Assembly (NCBI RefSeq): GCF_000687715.1
Contig: NZ_JHXD01000004.1
Location: 1-64,000, forward strand
Reading direction: 5' to 3'
Source: Xylanibacter ruminicola Ga6B6
GTDB lineage: Bacteria; Bacteroidota; Bacteroidia; Bacteroidales; Bacteroidaceae
DNA length: 64,000 nucleotides
A program made the position numbers and the translations under genes. The notes beneath the pieces are model-generated. The model made no database searches. It was given only the letters and a program-made list of their open reading frames with translations, and had not been told where the DNA came from. This document shows positions 15,940 through 25,210 of this stretch, in pieces. Position 1 is the first letter of the stretch, and each line of letters opens with the position of its first letter.

Positions 15940-16955
15940 GGGAGAAACTCGTTTTGTTCCGCATAAGTCCAGGTGAACTTCAAGCGGATGGGGTTAGAAT
16001 TATTATCTGATACTTCTGATGAGGTATCTGAAATTAAGACTTGAGCGAAGACTCCGTCAGCAACTTCTCGAGTGATTTCCTGGGAAGAGAGAAGCTGAGT
16101 AAGGAACTGTGCTTCGGATAGTGTAAGTGGTGCTGTTTCCACTTCGTGTTTGACTTTGACGGAAGTGTCGTAATAAGCAACCTTATTACCACAGATAGCT
16201 TCAGAACGGTCAATCTCCGTTTTTGAAGTAGTAGCGCCGAAAAGGCAAACCGTTTCCCAAAGATTAAAATTACCTTTGAACTGGAATGTATCAGATGGAG
16301 CGGTGGGTGAGAAATATATATTGAACTCGCGCTCCCCTATTCTATAAAAGACCCGATGTATTGTGGCGTTGTAAATGCCACTAAGCGCCAACAGATTCTG
16401 GAACCGCGCATAACTGGCCTCAGATGCGATGATTTTGGGTGTGTCGGACTGTTTATTGCCGAACGTGACTGTTGATTTGAGCATCGACTGTACTGATGGC
16501 ATGTTGTAATAGATATCGCAATAGTTTGAACTCTGCTGATATGACTGGGCATAGTTGTATAGCGTAAAGGGGCATGTTTGTGATAGCAATGCACTTTTGC
16601 GTGTAGTGAGGAAAGCGCCCAAAAGTGCTTGTTCTGCGCCTTTAAGTGATTTCAAATGACTGTATACTACCTTGATGACACCCGATGTGTAGGTAAAGTT
16701 CTCGTAGTCCTTGACAGTCAGGACGACCGAGGCGATGGCCAGCTTCTTTTGCAACATAGCTGACTCGACGATAGACCGGATGTCACGTACATATGCCTTC
16801 AAGCCGTAGATATAGTACTGAGAGGAGAATACTTCCACCTCGTCAATGGTGATAGTGACGGTGACTTGCGGTGTGAGCGATTCAATCTCTACCTCTTCAG
16901 GTAAGTCAGCTGTGAGGCATAAAGAGGAAAACGAAGTGTTGATAATGGTGGACAT
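15936..16955 (-). CDS. phage structural protein candidate
   Basis: A 339-residue soluble protein, rich in beta-prone residues (V, T, Y, S), starting MSTIINTSFS at 16953-16955. Late promoter A lies 13 bases upstream, and the gene forms a two-gene cluster with the small overlapping gene, so it belongs to the late regulon. Composition and length fit a tail-tip, baseplate or tail-associated protein, but no family is recognised. Confidence 0.5.
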   Translation of the reverse strand: MSTIINTSFSSLCLTADLPEEVEIESLTPQVTVTITIDEVEVFSSQYYIYGLKAYVRDIRSIVESAMLQKKLAIASVVLTVKDYENFTYTSGVIKVVYSHLKSLKGAEQALLGAFLTTRKSALLSQTCPFTLYNYAQSYQQSSNYCDIYYNMPSVQSMLKSTVTFGNKQSDTPKIIASEASYARFQNLLALSGIYNATIHRVFYRIGEREFNIYFSPTAPSDTFQFKGNFNLWETVCLFGATTSKTEIDRSEAICGNKVAYYDTSVKVKHEVETAPLTLSEAQFLTQLLSSQEITREVADGVFAQVLISDTSSEVSDNNSNPIRLKFTWTYAEQNEFLP

Positions 16956-16968
16956 ATCTTTTTTTTGG

Positions 16969-17005
16969 CAAAGGTACAATTGGGCGGTGGGCGGGGAAAA
17001 GACAC
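16969..17005 (-). promoter_or_regulatory. late promoter, copy A
   Basis: Minus strand GTGTC (17001-17005) then TTTTCCCC, 24-bp spacer, TACCTTTGC from 16976. The GC-rich spacer has no alternative TTG at the housekeeping distance. Confidence 0.85.
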
Positions 17006-17108
17006 GAAAAGATGTTTAAAAAAAGTGTAACATTGTTTAATCTGCGCTAAATAATGTAGAATGAACAAAAAATAACGAAAAATAAACATCAATTTCGAAA
17101 GAAATGTA

Positions 17109-17200
17109 TATCTTTGCAGTGGTTAAGGTTTATGGTTGATTAATTTAGTTTTTTAAGTAATTTTTTTCTGGAAAGGTTCGCTGGGAAGCGAGCCTTTTTT
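17109..17200 (+). ncRNA. candidate short RNA divergent from late promoter A
   Basis: TATCTTTG at 17109-17116 would start an RNA near 17122. A strong terminator follows at 17175-17194 (GGTTCGCT / AGCGAGCC, loop GGGA, then six T). No ORF. No clear TTG element lies upstream, so promoter strength is uncertain. Confidence 0.45.
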
Positions 17201-17235
17201 GATAATATATAGCAACTTTTTCTAGTACAGAAAAA

Positions 17236-17262
17236 GATAGCACTCCTTAAAGGAATGCTATC
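17236..17262 (-). terminator. terminator embedded in the 3' end of the K/E/A-rich protein gene
   Basis: Stem GATAGCA...TCCTT / AAGGA...TGCTATC on the plus-strand map, one mismatch, followed on the minus strand by TTTTTC. The stop codon at 17247-17249 lies inside the hairpin. Confidence 0.7.
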
Positions 17263-17627
17263 AATTCTTGCTGTGGCTCTGGAGCCATCTGAACCACTTT
17301 GGGCTCCTTCTTTGCGCGGGGCTTGCGCTGCTTCTTAGGCTTCTCTTCAGCCTCTGGCTGCTGTGCCTCCTGCTCTGCAGGCTTCTCTGGCTCGGCAGCA
17401 GCAGCTTCAGCTTTCTGCTTTGCAATTTCCTCTGAGAGGGCCTTGAGGGATGCATCCTCGATGCTATATCCTGTCTGCTTCTTCAGGAGAAAAGCGAAAC
17501 GCATGGCTTTGTAGGGGCTCTTGCAGTATGCCTTACCTTGTTCTTCACCTGTGATGGCCACCATCCAAACATTGTTCTCACTCTTGTTAGACTTCACTAC
17601 TGAAATGATAATAACTTTTGCTTCCAT
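17247..17627 (-). CDS. small protein with basic/acidic low-complexity tail
   Basis: A 126-residue protein. The first 70 residues look globular (VWMVAITGEEQGKAYCKSPYKAMRFAFLL); the rest is rich in A, E, K and P with a KKQRKPRAKKEP cluster, suggestive of nucleic-acid or charged-surface binding. It pairs with the upstream 73-residue gene. Family unknown; such pairs occur in Bacteroidales mobile elements. Confidence 0.6.
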   Translation of the reverse strand: MEAKVIIISVVKSNKSENNVWMVAITGEEQGKAYCKSPYKAMRFAFLLKKQTGYSIEDASLKALSEEIAKQKAEAAAAEPEKPAEQEAQQPEAEEKPKKQRKPRAKKEPKVVQMAPEPQQELIAFL

Positions 17628-17676
17628 AACTTTAATATTTTTAAATTGTTAGACTTATCTTTGAAATACTTTATTC

Positions 17677-17898
17677 TTAAACTTTATATACTTCGACATA
17701 TGTGATATCTGCCATCAGATCATTGGCCATGCTCTCTGCTATCTCTGTAGCCTTAGCAAATGTATCGGCTTCAACCTCGTACTCGTAATACTCACCACCT
17801 TCGCAATTTACAACTACATTGTAGATATTGCCCAGATAATAACGCTTGTTATACAATCTGCTGTGGGTAAAAACTGATGTTTGTACATTCTGTGTCAT
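17677..17898 (-). CDS. small protein of unknown function
   Basis: A 73-residue soluble protein (YYLGNIYNVVVNCEGGEYYEYEVEADTFAKATEIAESM), which looks like a small alpha/beta domain. It is upstream of the K/E/A-rich protein gene with a 49-base gap and is probably in the same transcript. A small hairpin (AAGCTC / GAGCTT) lies in its leader near 17940. Confidence 0.55.
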   Translation of the reverse strand: MTQNVQTSVFTHSRLYNKRYYLGNIYNVVVNCEGGEYYEYEVEADTFAKATEIAESMANDLMADITYVEVYKV

Positions 17899-18331
17899 AA
17901 TTTTTATTTTTTAATGTTTGACTTCTTGTTAATGATAAGCTCCGAGGAGCTTTTGTAATTTTTACGTGCATATAAGAGCAGCAAGCGGCAAGTGCTTTAA
18001 TGCAAGGAATTACCAGCAAAAATAACGGAATGCCCCATTTTCTTTAGGCCCTGACGTGAAGAAGAAAATGCGGAAGGCTGCTGTGATTTTTGAGCAGGAA
18101 TCGGGAACTCGTGACCAGTACTTGCAGAGCACGGGATTGCGCTAAATTTGCAAAGGAAAAATAAGTAAAGGGCCTCACAGGTAGCTATCATGAGAAGTCC
18201 AACATGTATAGAGAATGTCAATGACACAGATTCAGCAAACATCCAACCAACGGCAGGTACTAACAAGTGCTATTGGCTACCCTATCCTATTTAGGGCTAT
18301 ATCTGCATTGTCTTTCCTTTGTGTATAAGGT
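17899..18331. other. gene-poor stretch with one promoter-like site
   Basis: No convincing protein gene. A plus-strand TTG (18122-18124), 18-bp spacer and TAAATTTG (18143-18150) could start a transcript toward the degraded gene to the right; a 34-codon frame begins at 18190. A CCCTA/TAGGG hairpin lies near 18280. An 89-codon minus frame here has no upstream signals and is not called. Confidence 0.35.
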
Positions 18332-18657
18332 GTGGTGAGTGTTGTACGAGGTATGTGTGCTGATTTTCCTATTTACCTTGTGGTACAGGGAATAGCTGAA
18401 GGTGGCCACTACCCTACTTTACTGGCAGATTACATCGAAGTACAGATAAGTTTTAGAGCTATGGCGATAAAGTATCAAAGTAAGGATAACAAAAATGTTG
18501 AAGTGGAAAGCAAAATACCTCTTTCGTGGATGTGAAGGCATTCAAGCGTGAGATGAACAATGGATGGTGGCTACACACAGAGATGTAGAATGGGAGGTGT
18601 ACGGGAGAACCGATAATGATTCTGTATCAGCTGATTGAAGATGCGGACAGGAAACAA
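18332..18657 (+). pseudogene. probable decayed gene
   Basis: A 67-codon frame ends at 18535 (KYQSKDNKNVEVESKIPL...). In a neighbouring frame a protein-like sequence continues (SFVDVKAFKREMNNGWWLHTEM, one internal TAG, then GEPIMILYQLIEDADRKQK). This suggests a gene with one frameshift and one nonsense mutation. A GGCGG/CCGCC hairpin at 18664-18686 follows. Product unknown; the reading could also be chance. Confidence 0.35.
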
Positions 18658-18886
18658 AAGAACGGCGGACCTCACGGCCCACCGCCTCAGAATAAAATTT
18701 GGGTAAATTTAGCATTTGCTTATTATTCGGCGTCAAGAAGCCTCGCAGGAAATTCAAAGACAGAGTCCTAAGAATAAGTCAGCGATACTCACGCCTTAAG
18801 CTAAAAGTAGAGTCTCACGACTCAAAGTCTCATATAGTCGGCAAAACGATACGACCTCGCGGTAATGAGGGGTACGTTAGATTTAT

Positions 18887-21800
18887 TTAATTTGTTCCGG
18901 TCAAGAGTTTATCCAGTAATTTTAGTGACCACATATTACCTGGAACATTGACACGTTTACGACCATCACTATCAATGATACAATTTGACTCTGGAATTTT
19001 CTCCATTATTTCCGCAGGCCTTATTGATCCAGTAGAACTGAATTTGAATTTTTCTAAGAACATCTTAACCACTTTTTCATCTTTGTTGTCCTTTATCGCC
19101 TTTAATAGTTTAGTCAATGATATATATTTTGTGTTATAAATATCCTGAATTTTATTAGCATCAATCATTTTTAGATATGACTCTAAGCCGCATTCATCAA
19201 AAAGTTGAATGTTATCATATTTGTCAATTAGTTTATCTCCTGATAACAATTTATCTAATACTTTTAGTGACCACATATTTCCTGGTACATTGACACGTTT
19301 ACGTCCGTCACTATCAATGTTACAACTAGACTCTGGCATTATTTCCATTATTTCCACAGGTGTAATGACTCCTGTGGAATTGAATTTGTATTTTTCTAAG
19401 AATAGTTTTACTACTTCCAAACTTTTTCTTCTTTTTATTCCTTTCAAAAGTTGGTTTAATGAAATATACCTTGTATTATAAAAATCTCGAGTCTCTTTTA
19501 TATTTGGGTCTATTTTTAGGTATGTTTCTAAACTGTATTCTACAAAGAGGTGTATACTTTCATAAAGACCAATTAAGTTTTCCCTCCATAATTTTTTAAT
19601 AATCACATGATCATTGTATAATTCATATGGACATCTGGATTCTTGCTTTCTGGATATATTCATGACATTTTCATTATCAGTAAATTTTATCCATGGCGAA
19701 AGAAAACGATATGGAACGTTTTTTAAAAGTGGATTTAATATAACTTGTAAATTCTTTGTGTCAAAGACCTCATTTAGTTTGTCTTCAACCTCTTGTTCTA
19801 AAGAATTACTATCCAAATTTGTTATCGATTTGATACTAACTAAGTATTTGGGTAATTGATCAGATTGAGAGAATTGACCGTTTAACATGAATACATATTT
19901 CCAGGCATTTGCGACCATCTTGACTAAGATTTGTCTTAATGAAATATTTTCAACTTGAGTTTCTTCGTAAATCTGAATAAGGGACATAAACCAGAAATAC
20001 TTATAACTGGTAGATTTTTTGTCAAATGCATTTTTCAGCTTTTCAATATCTTCCCCTTTGAATGGAATGACTTCCTCTAAAGCTTCTGATGCGATAGTTC
20101 CTTTTTTCAACAGTTTACCATCAATATTATACTTAAACAAATAAGCTTTTCCTTTTTTAATACTACGAACGATTATAGAATTATCTTCTGTCCAAACAAT
20201 TTGGGAGTGAACATCTTTATTATGCTTTGTATTTTGTGGAATATAAATTTCGCTACCTATCCTAACTTGATATACCGATATAGGATACTCCTTTGATAAA
20301 TCGCAGTTAATCGACATCCTGGCGATTAGTTTTGTTTTCCCTTTAACAGCCTTATATATGACATATTTTTCATCCTCTAAAACAGCTTTAAATGATGCCT
20401 TGGATACGGGGATATCTAGATAGTCAGTAATTTCCCCTTTTGTTAATTCCTGCTCATACTTGGCTCTAACTATCTCCGGATTATCAATCTCCTTTCCTTT
20501 GTAGTCAAAGAATTTATCTTTTTCTACGTTTTCTTTAGACATTACTTTATAGTGGAACACAGTGTAGTTTTCCCCATAGTGAACAATTGACTTTAAGTTG
20601 TCAATTTTCTCTCGTAGCATTTGCCAAAACATCCATGAGCTGCATGGTATTTTACCGACTCTAACACGATGAATGTCATTACTACTATAATCTAGCAGCA
20701 ATTGACTGATTATAAAATATTCGTCGTCTTGTATATATGCCTCGAAAATCTGCTTATTTTGTTTTATCTTGAAGATAAAATTATCGCATACGAAATTGCG
20801 ACGTTCTAAAGATTGAATAAGATTCCCTTCATTATCATCATCTTCTTCATTATCTGACTCACCCCACTTTTCTATAGGTGAATTATAATAATGAATCCAT
20901 ACTGTATTTAGGGTATTTTGTAATGACGTATGAAATCTATTTTTCCAAGAATAAAAGAATAGGTTAAATTCGAGGTGTCCATCAGGTGAAAGTGCATCTA
21001 GAAATGCCCTTAGAGTGATGTGACCATTGTTTAGAAGTTTTTCTGGACGTTGCTCAATTCTATATCCTAAGCGAAGGAAGACATCAATCCATTCGTCGTA
21101 TGAAATCTCCCATGAAAACCCTTTAGATTTCCATAAACTTGGAAAATCTCTATCAACTCTTGTCCAACTGATTTCATGTAGTATATTACCCAAATATATA
21201 AAATGGATATTATCTACATTGCAAAACACTTCTCCAGTATCTTCATCAACTTCATCAGGGTATCCCAATTCATGTGCTTGTTCTGAAGTAGTTTTTCCTA
21301 ACATAACTCCAAATATAGGAAAGAAATCATCTACATAAGAAAACTCTTCTTTGGAATTAGTTTCTGCAGCAGCATCTAAATCTTGAATCAACTCCATATC
21401 TTCTGTCCCTTCAGAAAAATCTACGATTCTAGGCTTACCATCCCCCTTTGATAAGGCTCTATTTTGGACTTCATCTATTTTTTTTCCAAGAAAATGATGT
21501 TTCCAATGTCTACGGGCATTTGGTAATCCAAATCGAGAATACATACCGACATTATCCAGAATTATGCAATTTTCCTTATCTTTGGTAGGCCTTAAGCCTC
21601 TTCCTACTTGTTGTAGATATTTTACAAGTGATCTTGTTGGTCGCGCTAATTGAATGAATTCTATATCAGGACAGTCGAAACCCTCTGAGAATATATCAAC
21701 ATTTATAATGATGTCAATATCTCCTTTTTTAAACTTATTTACAAGATTTTTTCTCTCTGCAGCAGGAGTTTTGCTATCTATACTTACTGCTACATAACCT

Positions 21801-22630
21801 GCTTTTTGGTATTCGTCACAGATGTGTTTGGCATGTACGATATTGATGGCATATATGATTCCTTTTTTACCTTCAGCCAACGAAAGATATGAATTCAACA
21901 GCTGTGCACGTATCGAACCGATATCCATCTTTTCTTCCAAAGACGACTCCTTATACTCTCCGAATTTGTCTAACTCGATATCGTCAATGACACTTTGAAT
22001 ATCACTATCACTTTTAAGAGAATAATACTTATATGGAGCCAAATAACCCTGTTTAATAAATTCTTTTATCGGCATTGACAACACAAGAGTATCAAAAAGA
22101 TCTGTAAAACTTTGGTGATTCATTCGCCATGGTGTTGCTGTTACACCCAGTTTTTTCGATTCTGGAAATAAATCCCATAGTTTTTTATACGTGGCAGCTA
22201 AAGCATGATGAGCTTCATCGATAATGATAAACTGAACTTTTAGCTTTTTCGCTTCTTTTAAATTATTTGGATGGGTTATTGTCTGTATAGATGCCACACT
22301 CACAGGATACCTATAATCTCTTTTTTTACTTCCGGCTATCACGTTATGTGGCACCTGGTATCTATTAAGACTTTCATCAATCTGATCTATTAGCTCTGTT
22401 CTATGAGCTATTATTAGAATCTTTACAGGCTCCTTTTGTTTTAAACTATAGTTGTTGATGTCTCTAATTATAGAGGTGAATAGGCGTGTTTTACCTGTAC
22501 CAGTAGGCATTTGGAACATTACGTTATCAAACTCGTCCCATGAATCAAAAATTTCTTTTTTAGCCTTTTCTTGGTATGGGCGAAGAGTTTTATCTTCATT
22601 ATAAATATCTGAATACTGAGTTATAACCAT
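18887..22630 (-). CDS. large SF2 DEAD/DEAH-type helicase with tandem C-terminal repeats
   Basis: A 1247-residue protein. The helicase core is in the first 430 residues: TGTGKT (43-48), DEAHHAL near 137, GVTATPWRM near 165 and QVGRGLRP near 370. The middle 600 residues are of unknown fold. The last 230 residues contain two copies of a roughly 114-residue unit, each with an RYISL/KYISL segment and ending in DGRKRVNVPGNMWSLK, with matching DNA offset by 342 bp. The start at 22628-22630 is chosen over an ATG further up, which would nearly abut the upstream stop. With the sigma/macro gene 34 bases upstream it forms an operon. Likely DNA-translocating, possibly defence-related. Confidence 0.8.
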   Translation of the reverse strand: MVITQYSDIYNEDKTLRPYQEKAKKEIFDSWDEFDNVMFQMPTGTGKTRLFTSIIRDINNYSLKQKEPVKILIIAHRTELIDQIDESLNRYQVPHNVIAGSKKRDYRYPVSVASIQTITHPNNLKEAKKLKVQFIIIDEAHHALAATYKKLWDLFPESKKLGVTATPWRMNHQSFTDLFDTLVLSMPIKEFIKQGYLAPYKYYSLKSDSDIQSVIDDIELDKFGEYKESSLEEKMDIGSIRAQLLNSYLSLAEGKKGIIYAINIVHAKHICDEYQKAGYVAVSIDSKTPAAERKNLVNKFKKGDIDIIINVDIFSEGFDCPDIEFIQLARPTRSLVKYLQQVGRGLRPTKDKENCIILDNVGMYSRFGLPNARRHWKHHFLGKKIDEVQNRALSKGDGKPRIVDFSEGTEDMELIQDLDAAAETNSKEEFSYVDDFFPIFGVMLGKTTSEQAHELGYPDEVDEDTGEVFCNVDNIHFIYLGNILHEISWTRVDRDFPSLWKSKGFSWEISYDEWIDVFLRLGYRIEQRPEKLLNNGHITLRAFLDALSPDGHLEFNLFFYSWKNRFHTSLQNTLNTVWIHYYNSPIEKWGESDNEEDDDNEGNLIQSLERRNFVCDNFIFKIKQNKQIFEAYIQDDEYFIISQLLLDYSSNDIHRVRVGKIPCSSWMFWQMLREKIDNLKSIVHYGENYTVFHYKVMSKENVEKDKFFDYKGKEIDNPEIVRAKYEQELTKGEITDYLDIPVSKASFKAVLEDEKYVIYKAVKGKTKLIARMSINCDLSKEYPISVYQVRIGSEIYIPQNTKHNKDVHSQIVWTEDNSIIVRSIKKGKAYLFKYNIDGKLLKKGTIASEALEEVIPFKGEDIEKLKNAFDKKSTSYKYFWFMSLIQIYEETQVENISLRQILVKMVANAWKYVFMLNGQFSQSDQLPKYLVSIKSITNLDSNSLEQEVEDKLNEVFDTKNLQVILNPLLKNVPYRFLSPWIKFTDNENVMNISRKQESRCPYELYNDHVIIKKLWRENLIGLYESIHLFVEYSLETYLKIDPNIKETRDFYNTRYISLNQLLKGIKRRKSLEVVKLFLEKYKFNSTGVITPVEIMEIMPESSCNIDSDGRKRVNVPGNMWSLKVLDKLLSGDKLIDKYDNIQLFDECGLESYLKMIDANKIQDIYNTKYISLTKLLKAIKDNKDEKVVKMFLEKFKFSSTGSIRPAEIMEKIPESNCIIDSDGRKRVNVPGNMWSLKLLDKLLTGTN

Positions 22631-22664
22631 ATGTGTACTAATTATTTTTATACCTGAATGATAT

Positions 22665-23723
22665 TTACCAACCCAATGGTAAAACAATGTTACTTATATT
22701 GTGAGCTTTTTCGAAGAGAGGAGATATTTCTTCGTCGGTGAAGCCGGCGATGCCGCAACCGATGCGGGTGACGAGGAATGTCAAGTTCTGATGCTGCTTG
22801 GCGAAGTCGATAAATTCGCCGACATAGGGACGGATGGTGTCTATGCCACCTTGCATAGTGGGGATGGCATAACTCTGCCCCTGCAGACCGACACCTTGGC
22901 CCATGATGGCACCGAAGTGGCGATATGCAACATATGCTGCACCTCCGCCATGCATTCCGCGAAGGTTTGAGCCGAAGACGAAAATCTCGTTTGGCTGGAG
23001 CGAAGTAATATGCTCCGGAGTAGTACGCTTTTCTTCCATAGTTCTTCTTTTCATGAAATCCATAGGTGCGGCACAAGGTGCTGCCTCTTCCAGTATAGGT
23101 TCGCCAACTATGCCGAAGTCCGGCATAATTTCAGGCATGTCAAAGTCCATATCAAAGTATTGACGGAAATACGGTACGATGATGTCTTCCTTGATTTTCT
23201 TGTATTTCTGTGATATGGCTGCAGGAGTCATTCCCATCTGGGCGGCAACATCCTTAGATTTGAAGCCCTGCAGGAGAATCATATCTATGATAAGTCGCTC
23301 CTGACGGCTCATAGGAACATGGTCGCAGACATCTTCAACCATATGATTAAACTGCAGACGGAGATTACTCGAGACATCGAATGACTGGAGATAGTCCTCA
23401 AAGGTGATGCTGCCGTATTCCTTGCGGTACCATTTCAGAGCATCGAGGACTATGAAACGAAAGCCGTTGATAAGCCAGGTCTTTAGGGAAACGTTTGGGG
23501 AATGGTCCTCCAGTGGCTTCCAATCATGTTCCATCAGGAATATAGCATACTGATGGGCAAGTGAGAGGAAGTCCAGGTTCTCTTTCTCATGAAGCTGATA
23601 ACGCTGGTCGAAAATGTAATAGCCGACCTCACAATATCCGTAAAAATAGGTACGGATAATGTCGGCGTCGCCCTTGCGGAAGCCCCTTAGAATCTCCTTG
23701 TCTGATAGTCGCCTATATGTCAT
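22665..23723 (-). CDS. sigma-70-like factor fused to a macro-type domain
   Basis: A 352-residue fusion. Residues 1-190 look like a short sigma factor: region 2 (ILRGFRKGDADIIRTYFYGYC, later LKTWLINGFRFIVLDALKWYRKEYG) and a region 4 helix-turn-helix (GFKSKDVAAQMGMTPAAISQKYK). Residues about 235-352 look like a macro/ADP-ribose-binding type domain (IFVFGSNLRGMHGGGAAYVA, YAIPTMQGG, FLVTRIGCGIAG). Domain calls are by eye. The combination suggests transcription coupled to ADP-ribose sensing. ADP-ribosylglycohydrolase and NUDIX genes follow on the same strand nearby. Confidence 0.7.
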   Translation of the reverse strand: MTYRRLSDKEILRGFRKGDADIIRTYFYGYCEVGYYIFDQRYQLHEKENLDFLSLAHQYAIFLMEHDWKPLEDHSPNVSLKTWLINGFRFIVLDALKWYRKEYGSITFEDYLQSFDVSSNLRLQFNHMVEDVCDHVPMSRQERLIIDMILLQGFKSKDVAAQMGMTPAAISQKYKKIKEDIIVPYFRQYFDMDFDMPEIMPDFGIVGEPILEEAAPCAAPMDFMKRRTMEEKRTTPEHITSLQPNEIFVFGSNLRGMHGGGAAYVAYRHFGAIMGQGVGLQGQSYAIPTMQGGIDTIRPYVGEFIDFAKQHQNLTFLVTRIGCGIAGFTDEEISPLFEKAHNISNIVLPLGW

Positions 23724-23846
23724 ATTATTGTTTTATGGGGCGAATATACGAAAAAAATCGTGATACTACTTAACTTTTTTCGAAAATCTTCTTTAAAGTG
23801 ATAAAGACATGTCGAAAATAGTATTCACCCTTTAAAATTTACAACT

Positions 23847-24491
23847 ATGACAGATTTAATTCCAACAAGAGTCCACAACTTGATTATTGTAGACGAAAGC
23901 GGTTCAATGGAGTGTATCCGCAAACAGGCCTTCACAGGTATGAATGAAACCCTGCAGACTGTTCGCATGATGCAGAAGAAGTACCCCAACCAGATTCAGT
24001 ACGTAACGCTGATAACCTTTGACAGCGACCACACCAAACTGCATTATGACAATACGCTTGCAGACAAAACAACGGATTTGAAGTGGAAAGCATATCATCC
24101 ATGTGCTGCCACACCTCTTTATGATGCTATCGGAAAGGGAATCTCAAAGATCAATGCCCAAGTAGAAGATGGCGATCATGTCCTTGTGACCATCATCACA
24201 GACGGCTATGAGAACTGTTCAGAGGAATGGACTCTGAAGATGGTGCGTACCCTTATCGAGAAGCTGAAGATACAGAACTGGACCTTCACGCTGATTGGTA
24301 CCGACAATCTTGATGTGGAGGAGATGGCCCAGTCGTTTGCCATCGAAGAACACATGGAGTTTACTCAGGATGAGAAAGGTACCAAGGATATGTTCGCCCG
24401 TGAGCGCCGTAGCCGCGAACGCTACAACTGCTGCGTGGCTGAAGGGGCACCGATGCCAAAGGGAAAGTTCTTTGAGGAAGAGGAGAACTGA
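23847..24491 (+). CDS. von Willebrand factor A domain protein
   Basis: A 214-residue cytosolic VWA protein. The MIDAS motif DESGSM (residues 16-21) is intact, with the T of ATPLYDA and the D of ITDGYE as the other metal-site residues. The C terminus has a basic ARERRSRERY stretch. VWA proteins usually bind partner proteins through the metal site. It is the only plus-strand gene in this block, divergent from the sigma/macro gene across a 123-bp promoter region, with its own terminator. Confidence 0.85.
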   Translation: MTDLIPTRVHNLIIVDESGSMECIRKQAFTGMNETLQTVRMMQKKYPNQIQYVTLITFDSDHTKLHYDNTLADKTTDLKWKAYHPCAATPLYDAIGKGISKINAQVEDGDHVLVTIITDGYENCSEEWTLKMVRTLIEKLKIQNWTFTLIGTDNLDVEEMAQSFAIEEHMEFTQDEKGTKDMFARERRSRERYNCCVAEGAPMPKGKFFEEEEN

Positions 24492-24503
24492 CCTCAAATA
24501 TAA

Positions 24504-24527
24504 ACGGCGGGTCTTTCGGCCTGCCGT
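24504..24527 (+). terminator. terminator of the VWA gene
   Basis: ACGGCGGG / CCTGCCGT stem (one G-U pair) with a TCTTTCGG loop, 12 bases after the stop codon. Confidence 0.65.
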
Positions 24528-24573
24528 TCTCTATAGTGTTTGCTTTAAATTGACCCGCGAAGGGATTACGTTC

Positions 24574-24756
24574 TTATTTGTTAGTGAATAAAGCATAGTC
24601 TTTAGGAGTAATCAAATCCCAGTCTTCCAATGCTTCAACTGGATTTAAACGATTTCTGCGAGCTAACTTGTATTCATAAGTCATCCCATAGCGAGCTGCA
24701 ATCCGCATAGCGATGCGGTCTTGGTGAAAGAATTTATTTCGCTTGAATAGTTTCAT
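24574..24756 (-). CDS. small basic protein downstream of the NUDIX gene
   Basis: A 60-residue protein starting MKLFKRNKFFHQDR, rich in K, R, Y and A, with no membrane segment. The start at 24754-24756 is seven bases after the NUDIX stop, so it is the last gene of that operon. Function unknown. Confidence 0.55.
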   Translation of the reverse strand: MKLFKRNKFFHQDRIAMRIAARYGMTYEYKLARRNRLNPVEALEDWDLITPKDYALFTNK

Positions 24757-24763
24757 TGTAAGT

Positions 24764-25207
24764 TCATTTGATATCAATATTCGTAGCATAAGTCCTAAGT
24801 GCATCTTGCATGATATCATAGTGGTCGAATGCGAGAGGCGGTAATTCTGTAATTGGGAACCAAGCTGCTTTTGCTGCATCGTCTTGCCCTTTAACTTCCT
24901 CTGGAGAGTTGATGATGGCAAGGTATGCCACTGTGATTGTACGTCCTCGTGGGTCGCGATCAACCTTTGAATATGCGCCAATCTGATGAACGGTGGCTAC
25001 CTTTAAGCCAGTCTCTTCTTCCAGCTCGCGGATTGCACATTGTTCTGTCGTCTCGTCCATATTCATGAATCCACCAGGGAATGCCCATGCACCTTTGAAT
25101 GGGTCAGTTCCTCTCTGGATGAGCAGGAACTTCGGGAGTGGTTCGTTAGTCATTACTACACAGTCAGCTGTGACAGCGGGACGTGGGTATTTGTATGTAT
25201 AATCCAT
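24764..25207 (-). CDS. NUDIX hydrolase, ADP-ribose pyrophosphatase-like
   Basis: A 147-residue NUDIX protein with the complete box (GGFMNMDETTEQCAIRELEE then ETGL, near residues 46-69). The start (YPRPAVTADCVVM) and the QRGTDPFKGAWAFPGG segment resemble ADP-ribose pyrophosphatases, which split ADP-ribose into AMP and ribose 5-phosphate. It starts three bases after the ADP-ribosylglycohydrolase stop, which supports that substrate. Other nucleotide substrates cannot be excluded. Confidence 0.8.
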   Translation of the reverse strand: MDYTYKYPRPAVTADCVVMTNEPLPKFLLIQRGTDPFKGAWAFPGGFMNMDETTEQCAIRELEEETGLKVATVHQIGAYSKVDRDPRGRTITVAYLAIINSPEEVKGQDDAAKAAWFPITELPPLAFDHYDIMQDALRTYATNIDIK

Positions 25208-25210
25208 TTC

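Noticed and set aside
17997..18266. An 89-codon minus-strand frame in the gene-poor stretch
   Set aside because: No promoter, no recognisable domain and unlikely composition; treated as chance.
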